Shown here: positions 1-7,005 of the stretch, in pieces
Layout: each line of letters starts with the position of its first letter
How positions within the stretch are numbered: the stretch's first letter is position 1
Source: Candidatus Poseidoniaceae archaeon
GTDB lineage: Archaea > Thermoplasmatota > Poseidoniia > Poseidoniales > Poseidoniaceae
DNA: 12,656 nucleotides
Direction: 5' to 3'
Assembly (NCBI GenBank): GCA_022451765.1
Contig: JAKUNY010000032.1
Location: 1-12,656, forward strand
Position numbers and translations under genes: made by a program
The notes under the pieces: model-generated
Databases searched by the model: none
Seen by the model: only the letters and a program-made list of their open reading frames with translations
Told to the model about the DNA's origin: nothing

Positions 1-28
1 CGAGGAAGCAATCGGTGACGTAGAGTGA
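1..28 (+). CDS. Possible C-terminal end of an upstream gene (partial)
   Basis: Reading from base 2 gives eight codons, E-E-A-I-G-D-V-E, then TGA at 26-28. The other two forward frames stop sooner (TGA at 16-18, TAG at 21-23). An acidic tail ending 69 bases before the E1 start would fit an upstream gene on the same strand, possibly in one operon with it. Eight codons are too few to identify a family or prove coding. A non-coding or opposite-strand origin is possible. Confidence 0.3.
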
Positions 29-35
29 GGAATTT

Positions 36-57
36 CCTATGCTTCTGAATCCATAGG
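36..57. repeat. Small inverted repeat ahead of the E1 gene
   Basis: CCTATG (36-41) and its exact reverse complement CATAGG (52-57) flank a 10-base spacer, between the possible upstream stop (26-28) and the E1 start at 98. It could be a weak hairpin or an operator half-site pair. A 6-bp perfect repeat can occur by chance and no T-run follows, so it is not a classic terminator. Confidence 0.25.
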
Positions 58-86
58 CTTGAAACAAGGGCTTCCTTGGCTAGCAT

Positions 87-91
87 GGAGG
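87..91 (+). promoter_or_regulatory. Ribosome-binding site deciding the E1 start
   Basis: GGAGG lies 6 bases ahead of ATG at 98, a strong Shine-Dalgarno match at good spacing. It favours ATG 98 over the in-frame TTG at 59, which has no comparable site and would put this motif inside the coding region. Confidence 0.7.
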
Positions 92-97
92 CGGGTT

Positions 98-2683
98 ATG
101 ACTCAGGCTGCACAACCAGTGATTCACGGGGCTAAGTGGACTCCTAGTGAAGCACTAACGTTTACTCAACCGCTCCTCTACGATGCAGCACGTGCAGAGG
201 TAATGCGCTTTTTCGCCGAACGTCACGAAGGACATGTATTCCTTGCTGCGAACATCTGGGATCACCTCCATGTTGATGGTCAACATTCCTTTGACGGTGA
301 GTCATGGCATACCTTCAGTGAACGATTTGTGAGTGCTTTCAAGCGAGGTTTCGAAGCTCAAAACGACCACAAAATCTCGACAATCCTCGATCAAGAGGTC
401 ATGCCTCGCCGCAGCATCATCGAGCACATGGAGCGTCGCATCTCACATCTCATTGTAGATTTACGTCTTTGTCTTCGCCGGCTTGCCTACTATATGGCGA
501 CGACCATGGAAAATCGACTGGAATGGCAACGCCTAATGACACGCACACGAGCAATGGATGCGCATCTCAAGGAGGTGTTCTTTTCGGGAATGGAAACACC
601 GGACGGTTCACGATTTGGTGGGAAGGGTTTCCGATCGACATGGCAAGAAGGTGTTGTTGCTGTGGCGACTGCGCTGAAGCGTGCCGAAAAGCCAAACAAA
701 GCCCACGCACCTGGTAATGGATACGAAGGCGATTTGGTTGCGCCAATGATTCGCGATGTGGGATTAGCACTCGCAATGGGAGACACAGTGGTGGATGTCA
801 TGGCTGCTCAGATGGGCAAAGCAGGCTCAAATCAAAACGGAGGGCACGAAGGTGCTGGAGGACGTGATCTTCACATCGGTGCTTGGCACGTTGGCGTTCT
901 TCCACCAACTGCTCCACTACCGATTGCGAGCGCAACAATGACTGGCCTTGCCTTTGCGGCTTGGAAACAATCGCTGAACAGGTTTCACGTCGCCTGCATT
1001 GGTGAAGGAGCCTCTTCATCAGGCGAATACTGGGAAGCGATCAATCTCGCAGGAGCGCGAGGTTTACCAATTTGCTACGTTCTTCAAAACAATCAGATTG
1101 CACTCGATACTCCACCTGCTCATCAGTCCGGCGTCGAATTGTGGGCTGACAAAGCCATTGCCATGGGATTCCCTGCATGGACCATTGACGGCTCAGACCC
1201 CGCTGCATGGCATGCAAGTGTTGCAACAGCTCGAGAATTTGGCCTCGAGGGAGGTGGTCCGACGATGATTCATGTCGAAACCATGCGCGGGTGTGGGCAT
1301 GCTCACCACCATGACGACCTCTATCTGGGGTCCGAAACAGGAACCCCTCCTGGCTATGTCGACCGAGAACTCCTCGAATACTGGGCCGAAAAGGACCCCC
1401 TTCCTTCACACCGAGAATTGATGCTGACCCTTGGTGTTTCCGAAGAAGAGATTGCTGCGATGGAATCTGAAGAACAGAAGCACGTCGATGAGGCTCGTCA
1501 AACGGTTGAAGCCATGGATTGGCCCGAACCGTCGACCGTTACCAAAGGCGTAACCTCTCTTCCAGACGCAAGAACCCATTCCGAACATCTTGAAGCAATT
1601 GGTTCGAGTAACATTGTTTCAACGGATGCCTCAATCAAACCGCTCAACTACGTTGAATCGGGCGGATGGACCTATGCAAGAGCGATTCAACAAGCAATGG
1701 TTGACATCGCAAACCAGTACGGGGATGATTGTGTCTTTATTGGTGAAGATATGGAAGTTGCAGGTGCGTTTGGCATGAACATGGCATTGAAGAATGCCGG
1801 TCATCAGGAAAAATTGGTGGATATGCCACTTTGTGAAGCGATCATTGTGCACACAGGTGTTGGTACTGCGCTCTCCGGTATGCGTCCAATGGTCGAGATT
1901 CAATTTGGTGGATTTGCAGCGCTTGGCTTCAATGCGTTGGTCAACAACGCAGCAATGCTGAGATGGCGATGGGGAGCAGACTGTCCAATGACAATACGGG
2001 TCCCTCTTGGTGCTCAAACACGCTCAGGCCCTTTCCATGCAAACATGATTGAATCGTGGTTTGCAAACGACCCGGGGTTGGTGGTTCTTGCTCCCGGCAC
2101 ACCACAAGACGCTTACGATCTTCTCATCGAAGCAGCGCATCTTGATGACCCAGTCCTTTTCCTTGAACACATTGGACTCTATGGATTGCGAGGCGGGAAG
2201 ACCGGATGGGGACAAAACATCAACCAGAAAGTTGACACAAAATCAGTCCATTCATCGGTCGAGAAAGGTGAGCGTCATTCGATTGGGAAAGCGTCAATCA
2301 TTCGTGAAGGCGATGATGTGACACTGGTTACCTGGGGTGCACTGGTGCACATCGCCGCTGAAGCCTCAGAGGAATTGTCCAAGCACGGAATCGATGTCGA
2401 AATCATTGATTTACGAACACTTCTTCCATTCGATGCAGAATCATGTATCGCTTCTGTTCAAAAAACCGGTCGACTCGTGGTCCTACAAGAGGGTCAATGG
2501 CATGGTGGATTGGGTCACACAATTCAATCCCGAATCCTCGAATCAACGTTTTACCAACTCGAAGCTCAACCCGTCGTCGTCGGTGCCATTGACACACCTG
2601 TGCCGTTTTCTCCACCGTTGGAGAATTACACCATTCCGTCGGTTGACCATGTCACGCAGGTTGTTCAGAAGTTGATGCAATAA
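98..2683 (+). CDS. Fused alpha-beta E1 component of a 2-oxoacid dehydrogenase complex (branched-chain type likely)
   Basis: This is a thiamine-diphosphate-dependent E1 that decarboxylates a 2-oxoacid and passes the acyl group to the lipoyl arm of E2. Alpha and beta subunits are joined in one chain of 861 aa from ATG 98. Residues about 140-430 form the alpha part. The ThDP/Mg motif is GEG (302-304) followed by NN (331-332); GEG rather than GDG is also found in branched-chain E1 alpha. A histidine-rich loop (GHAHHHDD) sits where mitochondrial E1 alpha carries phosphorylated serines. Residues about 516-861 form the beta part, with MEVAGAFGM, a family-conserved acid at E580 (DMPLCEA), GMRPMVEIQFGGF and a C-terminal PSVDHV. 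The first ~140 residues match nothing I recognise and make the protein longer than usual fused E1s. Neither E2 nor E3 is in the window. The 3' end overlaps the convergent aquaporin by 32 bases. Pyruvate or another 2-oxoacid remains possible as substrate. Confidence 0.9.
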   Translation: MTQAAQPVIHGAKWTPSEALTFTQPLLYDAARAEVMRFFAERHEGHVFLAANIWDHLHVDGQHSFDGESWHTFSERFVSAFKRGFEAQNDHKISTILDQEVMPRRSIIEHMERRISHLIVDLRLCLRRLAYYMATTMENRLEWQRLMTRTRAMDAHLKEVFFSGMETPDGSRFGGKGFRSTWQEGVVAVATALKRAEKPNKAHAPGNGYEGDLVAPMIRDVGLALAMGDTVVDVMAAQMGKAGSNQNGGHEGAGGRDLHIGAWHVGVLPPTAPLPIASATMTGLAFAAWKQSLNRFHVACIGEGASSSGEYWEAINLAGARGLPICYVLQNNQIALDTPPAHQSGVELWADKAIAMGFPAWTIDGSDPAAWHASVATAREFGLEGGGPTMIHVETMRGCGHAHHHDDLYLGSETGTPPGYVDRELLEYWAEKDPLPSHRELMLTLGVSEEEIAAMESEEQKHVDEARQTVEAMDWPEPSTVTKGVTSLPDARTHSEHLEAIGSSNIVSTDASIKPLNYVESGGWTYARAIQQAMVDIANQYGDDCVFIGEDMEVAGAFGMNMALKNAGHQEKLVDMPLCEAIIVHTGVGTALSGMRPMVEIQFGGFAALGFNALVNNAAMLRWRWGADCPMTIRVPLGAQTRSGPFHANMIESWFANDPGLVVLAPGTPQDAYDLLIEAAHLDDPVLFLEHIGLYGLRGGKTGWGQNINQKVDTKSVHSSVEKGERHSIGKASIIREGDDVTLVTWGALVHIAAEASEELSKHGIDVEIIDLRTLLPFDAESCIASVQKTGRLVVLQEGQWHGGLGHTIQSRILESTFYQLEAQPVVVGAIDTPVPFSPPLENYTIPSVDHVTQVVQKLMQ

Positions 2684-3299
2684 ATCGCTCAACAACGACG
2701 GCAAGCATAGCGCCAAAAATCGTGCACACGAAGTAAATCGGAATTAATGTGATATCGCCAGAAACAAGGTTTGGTCCAAAGGTTCTCGCAGGATTCATAC
2801 TTGCTCCAGTGTACCTTCCAAATCCGAACGCAAGAGCTGCAACGGTTGAACCAACGACGAGAGCGATAGGAACCCATTTCTCTGTCTGACGAATAATCAT
2901 TAAGATCGAGGCCATGAGAAGGAATGTAATAAGAATCTCAATTCCGATAAGATTCAGCCATGTTGTGTTTCGGATGGTGGGACCTGCTCCGTTGAGAAGG
3001 AATCCTGCGCAAAGGGCTCCGAGGAGTTGCCCAAGAACATGAGCGACTGTATCCGTTGAAGAGAGGTCTCCTCTGTACCAGAATGCAATCGAGACTGCAG
3101 GGTTGATGTGTGCTCCAGTCCAGCGTCCGATGGAAACAATGACCAATGCAACGCCTATTCCAAAGGCGAGCGAAATCTCCAGATTTGTTCGTTCCATTGC
3201 GACACTACCGCAGCCGAACATCACCATGGTGAATGTACCAATAGCCTCAATGCCACCTCGCTTCCACACGATTTCGACGAAATCAAGAAAGACCATCAT
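2652..3299 (-). CDS. Aquaporin / MIP-family channel
   Basis: A membrane channel for water or small neutral solutes. From ATG 3299 it has 215 aa with about six hydrophobic helices and both signature half-helices: NPA at 66-68 (GAHINPAVS) and NPA-R at 169-171 (GASMNPARTFGP). The arginine after the second NPA is the conserved selectivity-filter residue. EAIGTF near residue 18 matches the usual first-helix start. The start is uncertain: ATG 3299 has only a weak GAG upstream, while ATG 3326 (nine residues longer) has AGGGG five bases upstream. Its last 32 bases lie antisense to the end of the E1 gene. It diverges from the antiporter gene across about 50 bases, so any shared control region is very short. 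Water versus glycerol or another solute cannot be settled from motifs alone. Confidence 0.93.
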   Translation of the reverse strand: MMVFLDFVEIVWKRGGIEAIGTFTMVMFGCGSVAMERTNLEISLAFGIGVALVIVSIGRWTGAHINPAVSIAFWYRGDLSSTDTVAHVLGQLLGALCAGFLLNGAGPTIRNTTWLNLIGIEILITFLLMASILMIIRQTEKWVPIALVVGSTVAALAFGFGRYTGASMNPARTFGPNLVSGDITLIPIYFVCTIFGAMLAVVVERFIASTSEQPA

Positions 3300-3352
3300 C
3301 TTAACTCTACAGCGGTGCAGAAGCATCAAAACCCCTAACGCATGGGAGAATT

Positions 3353-4456
3353 ATGGAGCAGAAGGATGAGTTGCGGGGACTCCCCCACCTCATTCACTTC
3401 AACGCGATGCTCATTACGGGAGCCTTGTTCCTCGCCATTGTCCTGATGAAGTACCTCGGGCAGTCGAATTCAATGTTCGTCGTGAGCTTCATTCTCCTCC
3501 TGTCACTCGGATTGCTTATCACCAGTGCTGATTTCTTTATTGAAGGCGCAAAAGGCCTTGCACGGCGAGCAGGCATAGCAGAAATCGTCATTGGCTTGAC
3601 GATCGTTTCGATAGGGACATCCCTCCCAGAAATCCTCGTATCAGGTAGTGCTGCATACGAAGCGAGTCAAGGCAAAACCGGAGCAGCTGATTTTGCAATT
3701 GGTAGCATCCTCGGTTCCATTCTCGTTCAGATTACACTTATTCTAGGAATTGTTGTAATGACGCGCTCTGTCAAGGTTCGACCTTCATGGTTAAACCGTG
3801 ATGGCGTCATTATGCTTCTAGCCGTAATGCTTCTCTTGTTCTTTGTGTGGCCCAACAATTCGCTTGAGCGATGGGAGGGAGCTATTCTTGCCTCGCTTTA
3901 CGTGGCCTAGATCGTTTGGCTTCTGCTAAAGCGTGAAGCAATTCGTCAAGAGGAGGTCAAGCATCCTGGTCAATATGAGAAACGAGGCTCGAATTGGAGT
4001 TCTACAGCCTATCTCATCATGATCTTTGTTGGTCTCGGATTTGCTGTATACGCGGCCAACATTCTTGTCGAACAGGCCTACGATCTAGCGCTTCGTCTGG
4101 AGGTCCCACATTCTGTTGTTGGGACCACGGTCTCTGGAATTGGGACATCATTGCCTGAACTTACCATCGCTCTCATGGCGGCAAAACGCAGTAAAGGTGT
4201 TGCGATTGGCACCTTGATCGGTTCGAACATTACAGACCCGCTTCTCTCTGTTGATATTGCTTCGATGATTCATCCTTTGTCGATATCGAGTTCAGACAAT
4301 GGCTTGACAATGGAACTTATCGCCCCTGCAACCGTTTTGGGTGTTCTTCTCGCTCTCTTTTTCATGCGCCGAACGTATCGGTTTGAACGCTGGGAAGGCG
4401 TTTGTTTGGTCTTATTCTACGCTGTTTTCCTTGTCGTTTTACAACTCAATCGATGA
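3353..4456 (+). pseudogene. Na+/Ca2+ antiporter (CaCA family) interrupted by an in-frame TAG
   Basis: Read through one stop, this is a 367-codon membrane exchanger of normal bacterial/archaeal length. ATG 3353 has GGGAG four bases upstream. Both inverted alpha repeats are present with the ion-binding motif GTSLPE at 88-93 and again at 264-269. Each repeat is followed by a glycine/serine-rich segment (GSILGS, GTLIGSN). The TAG at codon 186 (3908-3910) falls between the two halves. The frame does not change across it: the codons from 3911 to 4018 are open and read as a helix end plus a basic loop, then the second half. The context LYVA-stop-IVWLLLKR suggests loss of a tyrosine codon by one base change. 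It may be a recent nonsense mutation, a sequence error, stop readthrough, or two half-proteins. The second ATG at 4019 has no ribosome-binding site. The transported cation (Ca2+/Na+ or Ca2+/H+) is by family only. Confidence 0.85.
3908..3910 (+). other. Premature in-frame TAG in the antiporter gene
   Basis: It lies between two halves that stay in the same frame (3353 and 4019 are both in phase 2). TAG also ends other genes here (5647-5649 on the minus strand, 6967-6969, 10947-10949), so it is an ordinary stop in this genome, which argues against wholesale reassignment. Confidence 0.9.
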
Positions 4457-4457
4457 A

Positions 4458-4472
4458 TTGATTGTAAATCAA
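4458..4472. repeat. Perfect short palindrome between antiporter and acyl-CoA dehydrogenase genes
   Basis: TTGATT (4458-4463), GTA spacer, AATCAA (4467-4472): 6-bp arms with a 3-base spacer, two bases after the antiporter stop and about 32 bases before the next ATG. It is AT-rich, of operator size, and placed where an archaeal core promoter for the dehydrogenase could lie. It is too weak a stem for a terminator. The role is inference. Confidence 0.35.
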
Positions 4473-4503
4473 GACTTATGGCCGACCTCCATCTGGGAGT
4501 ATC

Positions 4504-5652
4504 ATGGTCGACTTCCAGTTGGACGAGATGCAAGAAATGTTGCGTGAACTTGCCCGTGAATTTGCTCTGGATGAAATTCGCCCGCACGCAGAGCATTGGG
4601 ACGAGGAATCCATTTACCCAAAGGAAACGATACAACTCGCTCACGAGATGGGACTGCTCAATCTCCACATTCCTGAACAGTACGGTGGGCCAGGGCTAGG
4701 ATGCATGGAAGAGGTCCTTGTCAATGAGGAGCTGGCATGGGGCGACCCTGGATTTGCAACAGCAGCTTACGCAACAGCACTTGCATGCGCACCAATCATC
4801 ACAGGCGCAACGGAAGAACAGAAAAACATCTGGCTGCGAAAAGTAGCAGAAGAAGGAGCACTTGCCTCCTATGCGGTGACCGAGCCTGGTGCAGGATCAG
4901 ATGTTGCGGCGATTCAAACAACAGCAGTTCGTGATGGTGATGATTACGTCATCAATGGTTCGAAGATGTGGATTACAGGCGCAGGTTATGCTGATTTCTT
5001 CTTCGTTCTCGCAAAGACAGACCCAGATGCAGGTTATCGAGGCATGTCTGGTTTCATCGTTGAATCGAATGCCGAGGGACTTTCACTTGGAAAGAAGGAA
5101 ACCAACATGGGGCAACGATGCAGTGACACACGAAGCATCACCTTCAACAATGTGCGAGTTCCTGCAGACCACCTTATCGGAGAAAGCGAATCTGGCGGCT
5201 GGATGAATGCCATGAATGCATTTGATTTGAGCCGTCCAAACATTGCAGCACATGCAACCGGTCTCTCACGTGCAGCCTACGAGCATGCACTGCAATACAG
5301 CAATGAACGCCATTCATTTGGCAAGCCTTTGCACAAGCACCAAGCCATACAATTCATGCTTGCAGATATGAAAACCAGTATCGAAGCCAGTCGCATGTTG
5401 ACGTGGAGGTCTGCTGCTGAGGCTGATGCAGGTGTGAAGAACACCGAGTCCGCTGCCCACGCAAAGCGATTCGCATCGGATGCAGCCATGCAAATAGCGA
5501 CCGATGCAGTCCAGGTGTACGGCGGATACGGTTACTCCGAGGAGTATCCAGTGGCTCGACTTATGCGGGCTGCAAAAGTCATGCAAATTTACGAGGGAAG
5601 CAGTCAAATCCAGCGGATGATCATCGGTCGAGAAATCACCAAAAACCTATGA
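4504..5652 (+). CDS. Acyl-CoA dehydrogenase (FAD)
   Basis: Catalyses the first step of acyl-CoA beta-oxidation or the matching branched-chain amino acid step, giving the trans-2-enoyl-CoA and passing electrons to an electron-transfer flavoprotein. The 382 aa are the full usual length. The N-terminal helical domain comes first, then the FAD/substrate motif YAVTEPGAGSD (123-133), W-I-T-G in the middle beta domain, ERHSFGKPL in the C-terminal helical domain, and IYEGSSQIQR with the catalytic base expected at E364, as in short- and medium-chain enzymes. ATG 4504 has GGGAG four bases upstream, much as for the antiporter. It starts 47 bases after that gene and may be co-transcribed or have its own promoter at the palindrome. 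Its TGA overlaps the stop of the convergent acidic-protein gene by 6 bases. Chain length or branched-chain preference is not readable from the motifs. Confidence 0.95.
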   Translation: MVDFQLDEMQEMLRELAREFALDEIRPHAEHWDEESIYPKETIQLAHEMGLLNLHIPEQYGGPGLGCMEEVLVNEELAWGDPGFATAAYATALACAPIITGATEEQKNIWLRKVAEEGALASYAVTEPGAGSDVAAIQTTAVRDGDDYVINGSKMWITGAGYADFFFVLAKTDPDAGYRGMSGFIVESNAEGLSLGKKETNMGQRCSDTRSITFNNVRVPADHLIGESESGGWMNAMNAFDLSRPNIAAHATGLSRAAYEHALQYSNERHSFGKPLHKHQAIQFMLADMKTSIEASRMLTWRSAAEADAGVKNTESAAHAKRFASDAAMQIATDAVQVYGGYGYSEEYPVARLMRAAKVMQIYEGSSQIQRMIIGREITKNL

Positions 5653-6366
5653 TTCACTTTTCGAACGTTCGAACTGTTGCATAATGAATTCACCAAGATC
5701 TTGCGACCAACTTCGCTGACCCAAATCTGGCATCTCTGCATCCTCTTCGTCATCAGCAAACCAATCCTCCATGGGATTCTCAATCTCCTCAAATTGATCG
5801 ATTTCATCATCCTCATACAGATCATAATCCTCATCAAACTCTTCGTGGTTATCGATCATATCTTGCGTTACAATCATATCATCTTGGAACGTGTAAATGT
5901 GAAGAAGATCATCCCTCGGACAAACAATAAATTGAGCAACAAGTGGTATATCCATCGCCAATTTGACATCGTTGTGAAGGCTAAGCACCAACGAAGCAAG
6001 ACGGTCACCAATTGGTAGATGCCGCTTTTTCTCATGGGTGTTCAAGCACAAGTTCACCGTGTAGGACCGACTGGTTTCTGAGTTTAAATCGTTTTTCCAA
6101 GCTGCCCCTGTTACGCTTGTTTCCCAGCCAACTTTGCTGAACAGTCCAATTGGGCGTGTTGCAGTTACCTCATAATGTCGTCCTGAGCGTCCACGAATTC
6201 GTACCGTTATTTTGTAAATTGTACTTGTTTTTAGTAACTCAAGACCATCCATCTGACAGACGTCTAGGAGAAATTTAATCGATTTTTCATGAGGCGAATC
6301 AATCATGTTGGTTGACATGACCAAAGAAAAATCCCACGGTTTATGAACCGAAATTCTCAACATCAT
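5647..6366 (-). CDS. Unrecognised protein with acidic C-terminal tail
   Basis: I do not recognise this family. From ATG 6366 it has 239 aa, no signal peptide and no clear membrane helix. The first ~155 residues alternate hydrophobic and polar stretches (for example YKITVRIRGRSGRHYEVTA), suggesting a beta-rich fold. Residues about 175-225 are dominated by Asp and Glu (EEFDEDYDLYEDDE and more), followed by a short basic/polar end. The start is supported by GAGGA five bases upstream. The open frame continues to 6507, but that part overlaps the divergent mocA-like gene. Its stop overlaps the acyl-CoA dehydrogenase stop by 6 bases. A soluble cytoplasmic protein with an acidic tail, perhaps binding a basic partner or metal, is a guess only. 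Confidence 0.75.
   Translation of the reverse strand: MMLRISVHKPWDFSLVMSTNMIDSPHEKSIKFLLDVCQMDGLELLKTSTIYKITVRIRGRSGRHYEVTATRPIGLFSKVGWETSVTGAAWKNDLNSETSRSYTVNLCLNTHEKKRHLPIGDRLASLVLSLHNDVKLAMDIPLVAQFIVCPRDDLLHIYTFQDDMIVTQDMIDNHEEFDEDYDLYEDDEIDQFEEIENPMEDWFADDEEDAEMPDLGQRSWSQDLGEFIMQQFERSKSES
6337..6350. repeat. Short inverted repeat near the divergent starts
   Basis: CGGTT (6337-6341), TATG, AACCG (6346-6350) is a perfect 5-bp inverted repeat inside the 5' end of the minus-strand gene, 34 bases ahead of the mocA-like ATG. It contains TTTATG, which could serve as a weak TATA-like element for the plus-strand gene. This may be chance. Confidence 0.2.
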
Positions 6367-6371
6367 TCCAT

Positions 6372-6376
6372 TCCTC
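6372..6376 (-). promoter_or_regulatory. Ribosome-binding site of the acidic-protein gene
   Basis: On the minus strand GAGGA lies 5 bases ahead of ATG 6366. It decides this start over upstream in-frame ATGs (to 6507) that would run through the neighbouring gene. Confidence 0.6.
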
Positions 6377-6384
6377 GAAGATTC

Positions 6385-6969
6385 ATGGGAGGGGTTGATG
6401 TGATACTCCTCGCTGCTGGGCGTTCTTCTCGGCTTGGTCAACCAAAAGCCCTCGTCGATGTCAATGGCCAACCATTGGTTCAATGCCTCATGAGCAGATT
6501 GCATCAACTGAACGATGTTGAAGTGACGATTGTTACCAACACAGATCTCCTTGCAGATCTCATGCTTCTTTGCCCATCAACGCATGTCGTGTTGAACCCA
6601 GATCCTGAGAAAGGACGAACAGGATCCGTTCAGTGCGGGCTTTCAAGTATTTTAGAGCGAAAAGGTCGGTTGCCTCGTAAGGTGCTCTTAGTACCCGTCG
6701 ATCGTCCAGGTTGGAGTGTCCAAATTGTCCGCCATCTCCTCCAGATGGAAACAACCTCATGCCCCGTATGGGACAAACGAGGAGGTCATCCATTGCTCAT
6801 TGTAGGGGAGGACATCAATGCAGTTTATTTAGCGAAAGCCGACGTTCCGCTTTCTTCCTTGGTTCATCGAAAAACGATACCTGTGGACTTCCCATGGCTT
6901 CATCTCAACATCGACACAAAAGAGGACTTGTGTGAACTCGTCACTGCTTCAAAGGAAGACTGGTTCTAG
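6385..6969 (+). CDS. MocA-like molybdenum cofactor cytidylyltransferase / NTP transferase
   Basis: A nucleotidyltransferase of the MobA/MocA fold, probably adding CMP to molybdopterin for molybdenum hydroxylases. From ATG 6385 it has 194 aa, the usual length. The nucleotide-binding loop LAAGRSSRLGQPK is at 9-21, followed by GRTGSVQCGL (78-86), a metal-binding Asp at D106 (PVDRP, where E. coli MocA has GDMP), GHP at 134-136 and NIDTKEDL at 175-182. All are family positions. Start choice is close: ATG 6385 keeps V-D-V-I-L-L-A-A-G, similar to the E. coli MocA start, but GTG 6400 has a much better ribosome-binding site (GGGAGGGG at 6387-6394). The adjacent xdhC supports a molybdenum role over a sugar or GMP transferase. 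It diverges from the acidic-protein gene with starts 18 bases apart. Confidence 0.82.
   Translation: MGGVDVILLAAGRSSRLGQPKALVDVNGQPLVQCLMSRLHQLNDVEVTIVTNTDLLADLMLLCPSTHVVLNPDPEKGRTGSVQCGLSSILERKGRLPRKVLLVPVDRPGWSVQIVRHLLQMETTSCPVWDKRGGHPLLIVGEDINAVYLAKADVPLSSLVHRKTIPVDFPWLHLNIDTKEDLCELVTASKEDWF
6387..6394 (+). promoter_or_regulatory. Strong Shine-Dalgarno-like sequence just inside the mocA-like ORF
   Basis: GGGAGGGG lies 5 bases before GTG 6400, with a GGAGG core 7 bases away. ATG 6385 has only GAAG upstream. Either translation starts at GTG 6400 (189 aa), or this is a coincidence of Gly-Gly codons at residues 2-3. Confidence 0.45.
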
Positions 6970-6994
6970 GGCAAATCGTATGTGTGGGGTCTAC

Positions 6995-6998
6995 GAGG
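6995..6998 (+). promoter_or_regulatory. Ribosome-binding site of the xdhC gene
   Basis: GAGG lies 7 bases ahead of ATG 7006 and favours it over the in-frame GTG at 6982, which has no such motif. Confidence 0.5.
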
Positions 6999-7005
6999 AT
7001 GGACC

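Noticed and set aside
59..97. TTG at 59 as the start of the E1 gene
   Set aside because: No ribosome-binding site there, while ATG 98 has GGAGG six bases upstream; the 13 extra residues add nothing recognisable.
1041..1409. Minus-strand open frame of 122 codons inside E1, and many similar frames
   Set aside because: Shadow of the E1 coding sequence; no family motif, no ribosome-binding site.
2684..2720. Terminator after the E1 gene
   Set aside because: This stretch is the coding sequence of the convergent aquaporin; no hairpin plus T-run is seen.
3908..3910. TAG read as pyrrolysine
   Set aside because: Antiporters are not pyrrolysine proteins, no pyl genes are visible, and TAG ends several other genes here. 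A lost Tyr codon is simpler.
3951..3957. AGGAGGT, a perfect Shine-Dalgarno match just after the premature TAG of the antiporter, as a re-start signal for the second half
   Set aside because: No in-frame ATG, GTG or TTG follows at usable distance; the next in-frame ATG is at 4019. It simply encodes Glu-Glu-Val in the intact frame.
6367..6507. Upstream extension of the acidic-protein frame
   Set aside because: It lies entirely antisense to the mocA-like gene and its conserved nucleotide-binding loop; ATG 6366 has its own GAGGA site.
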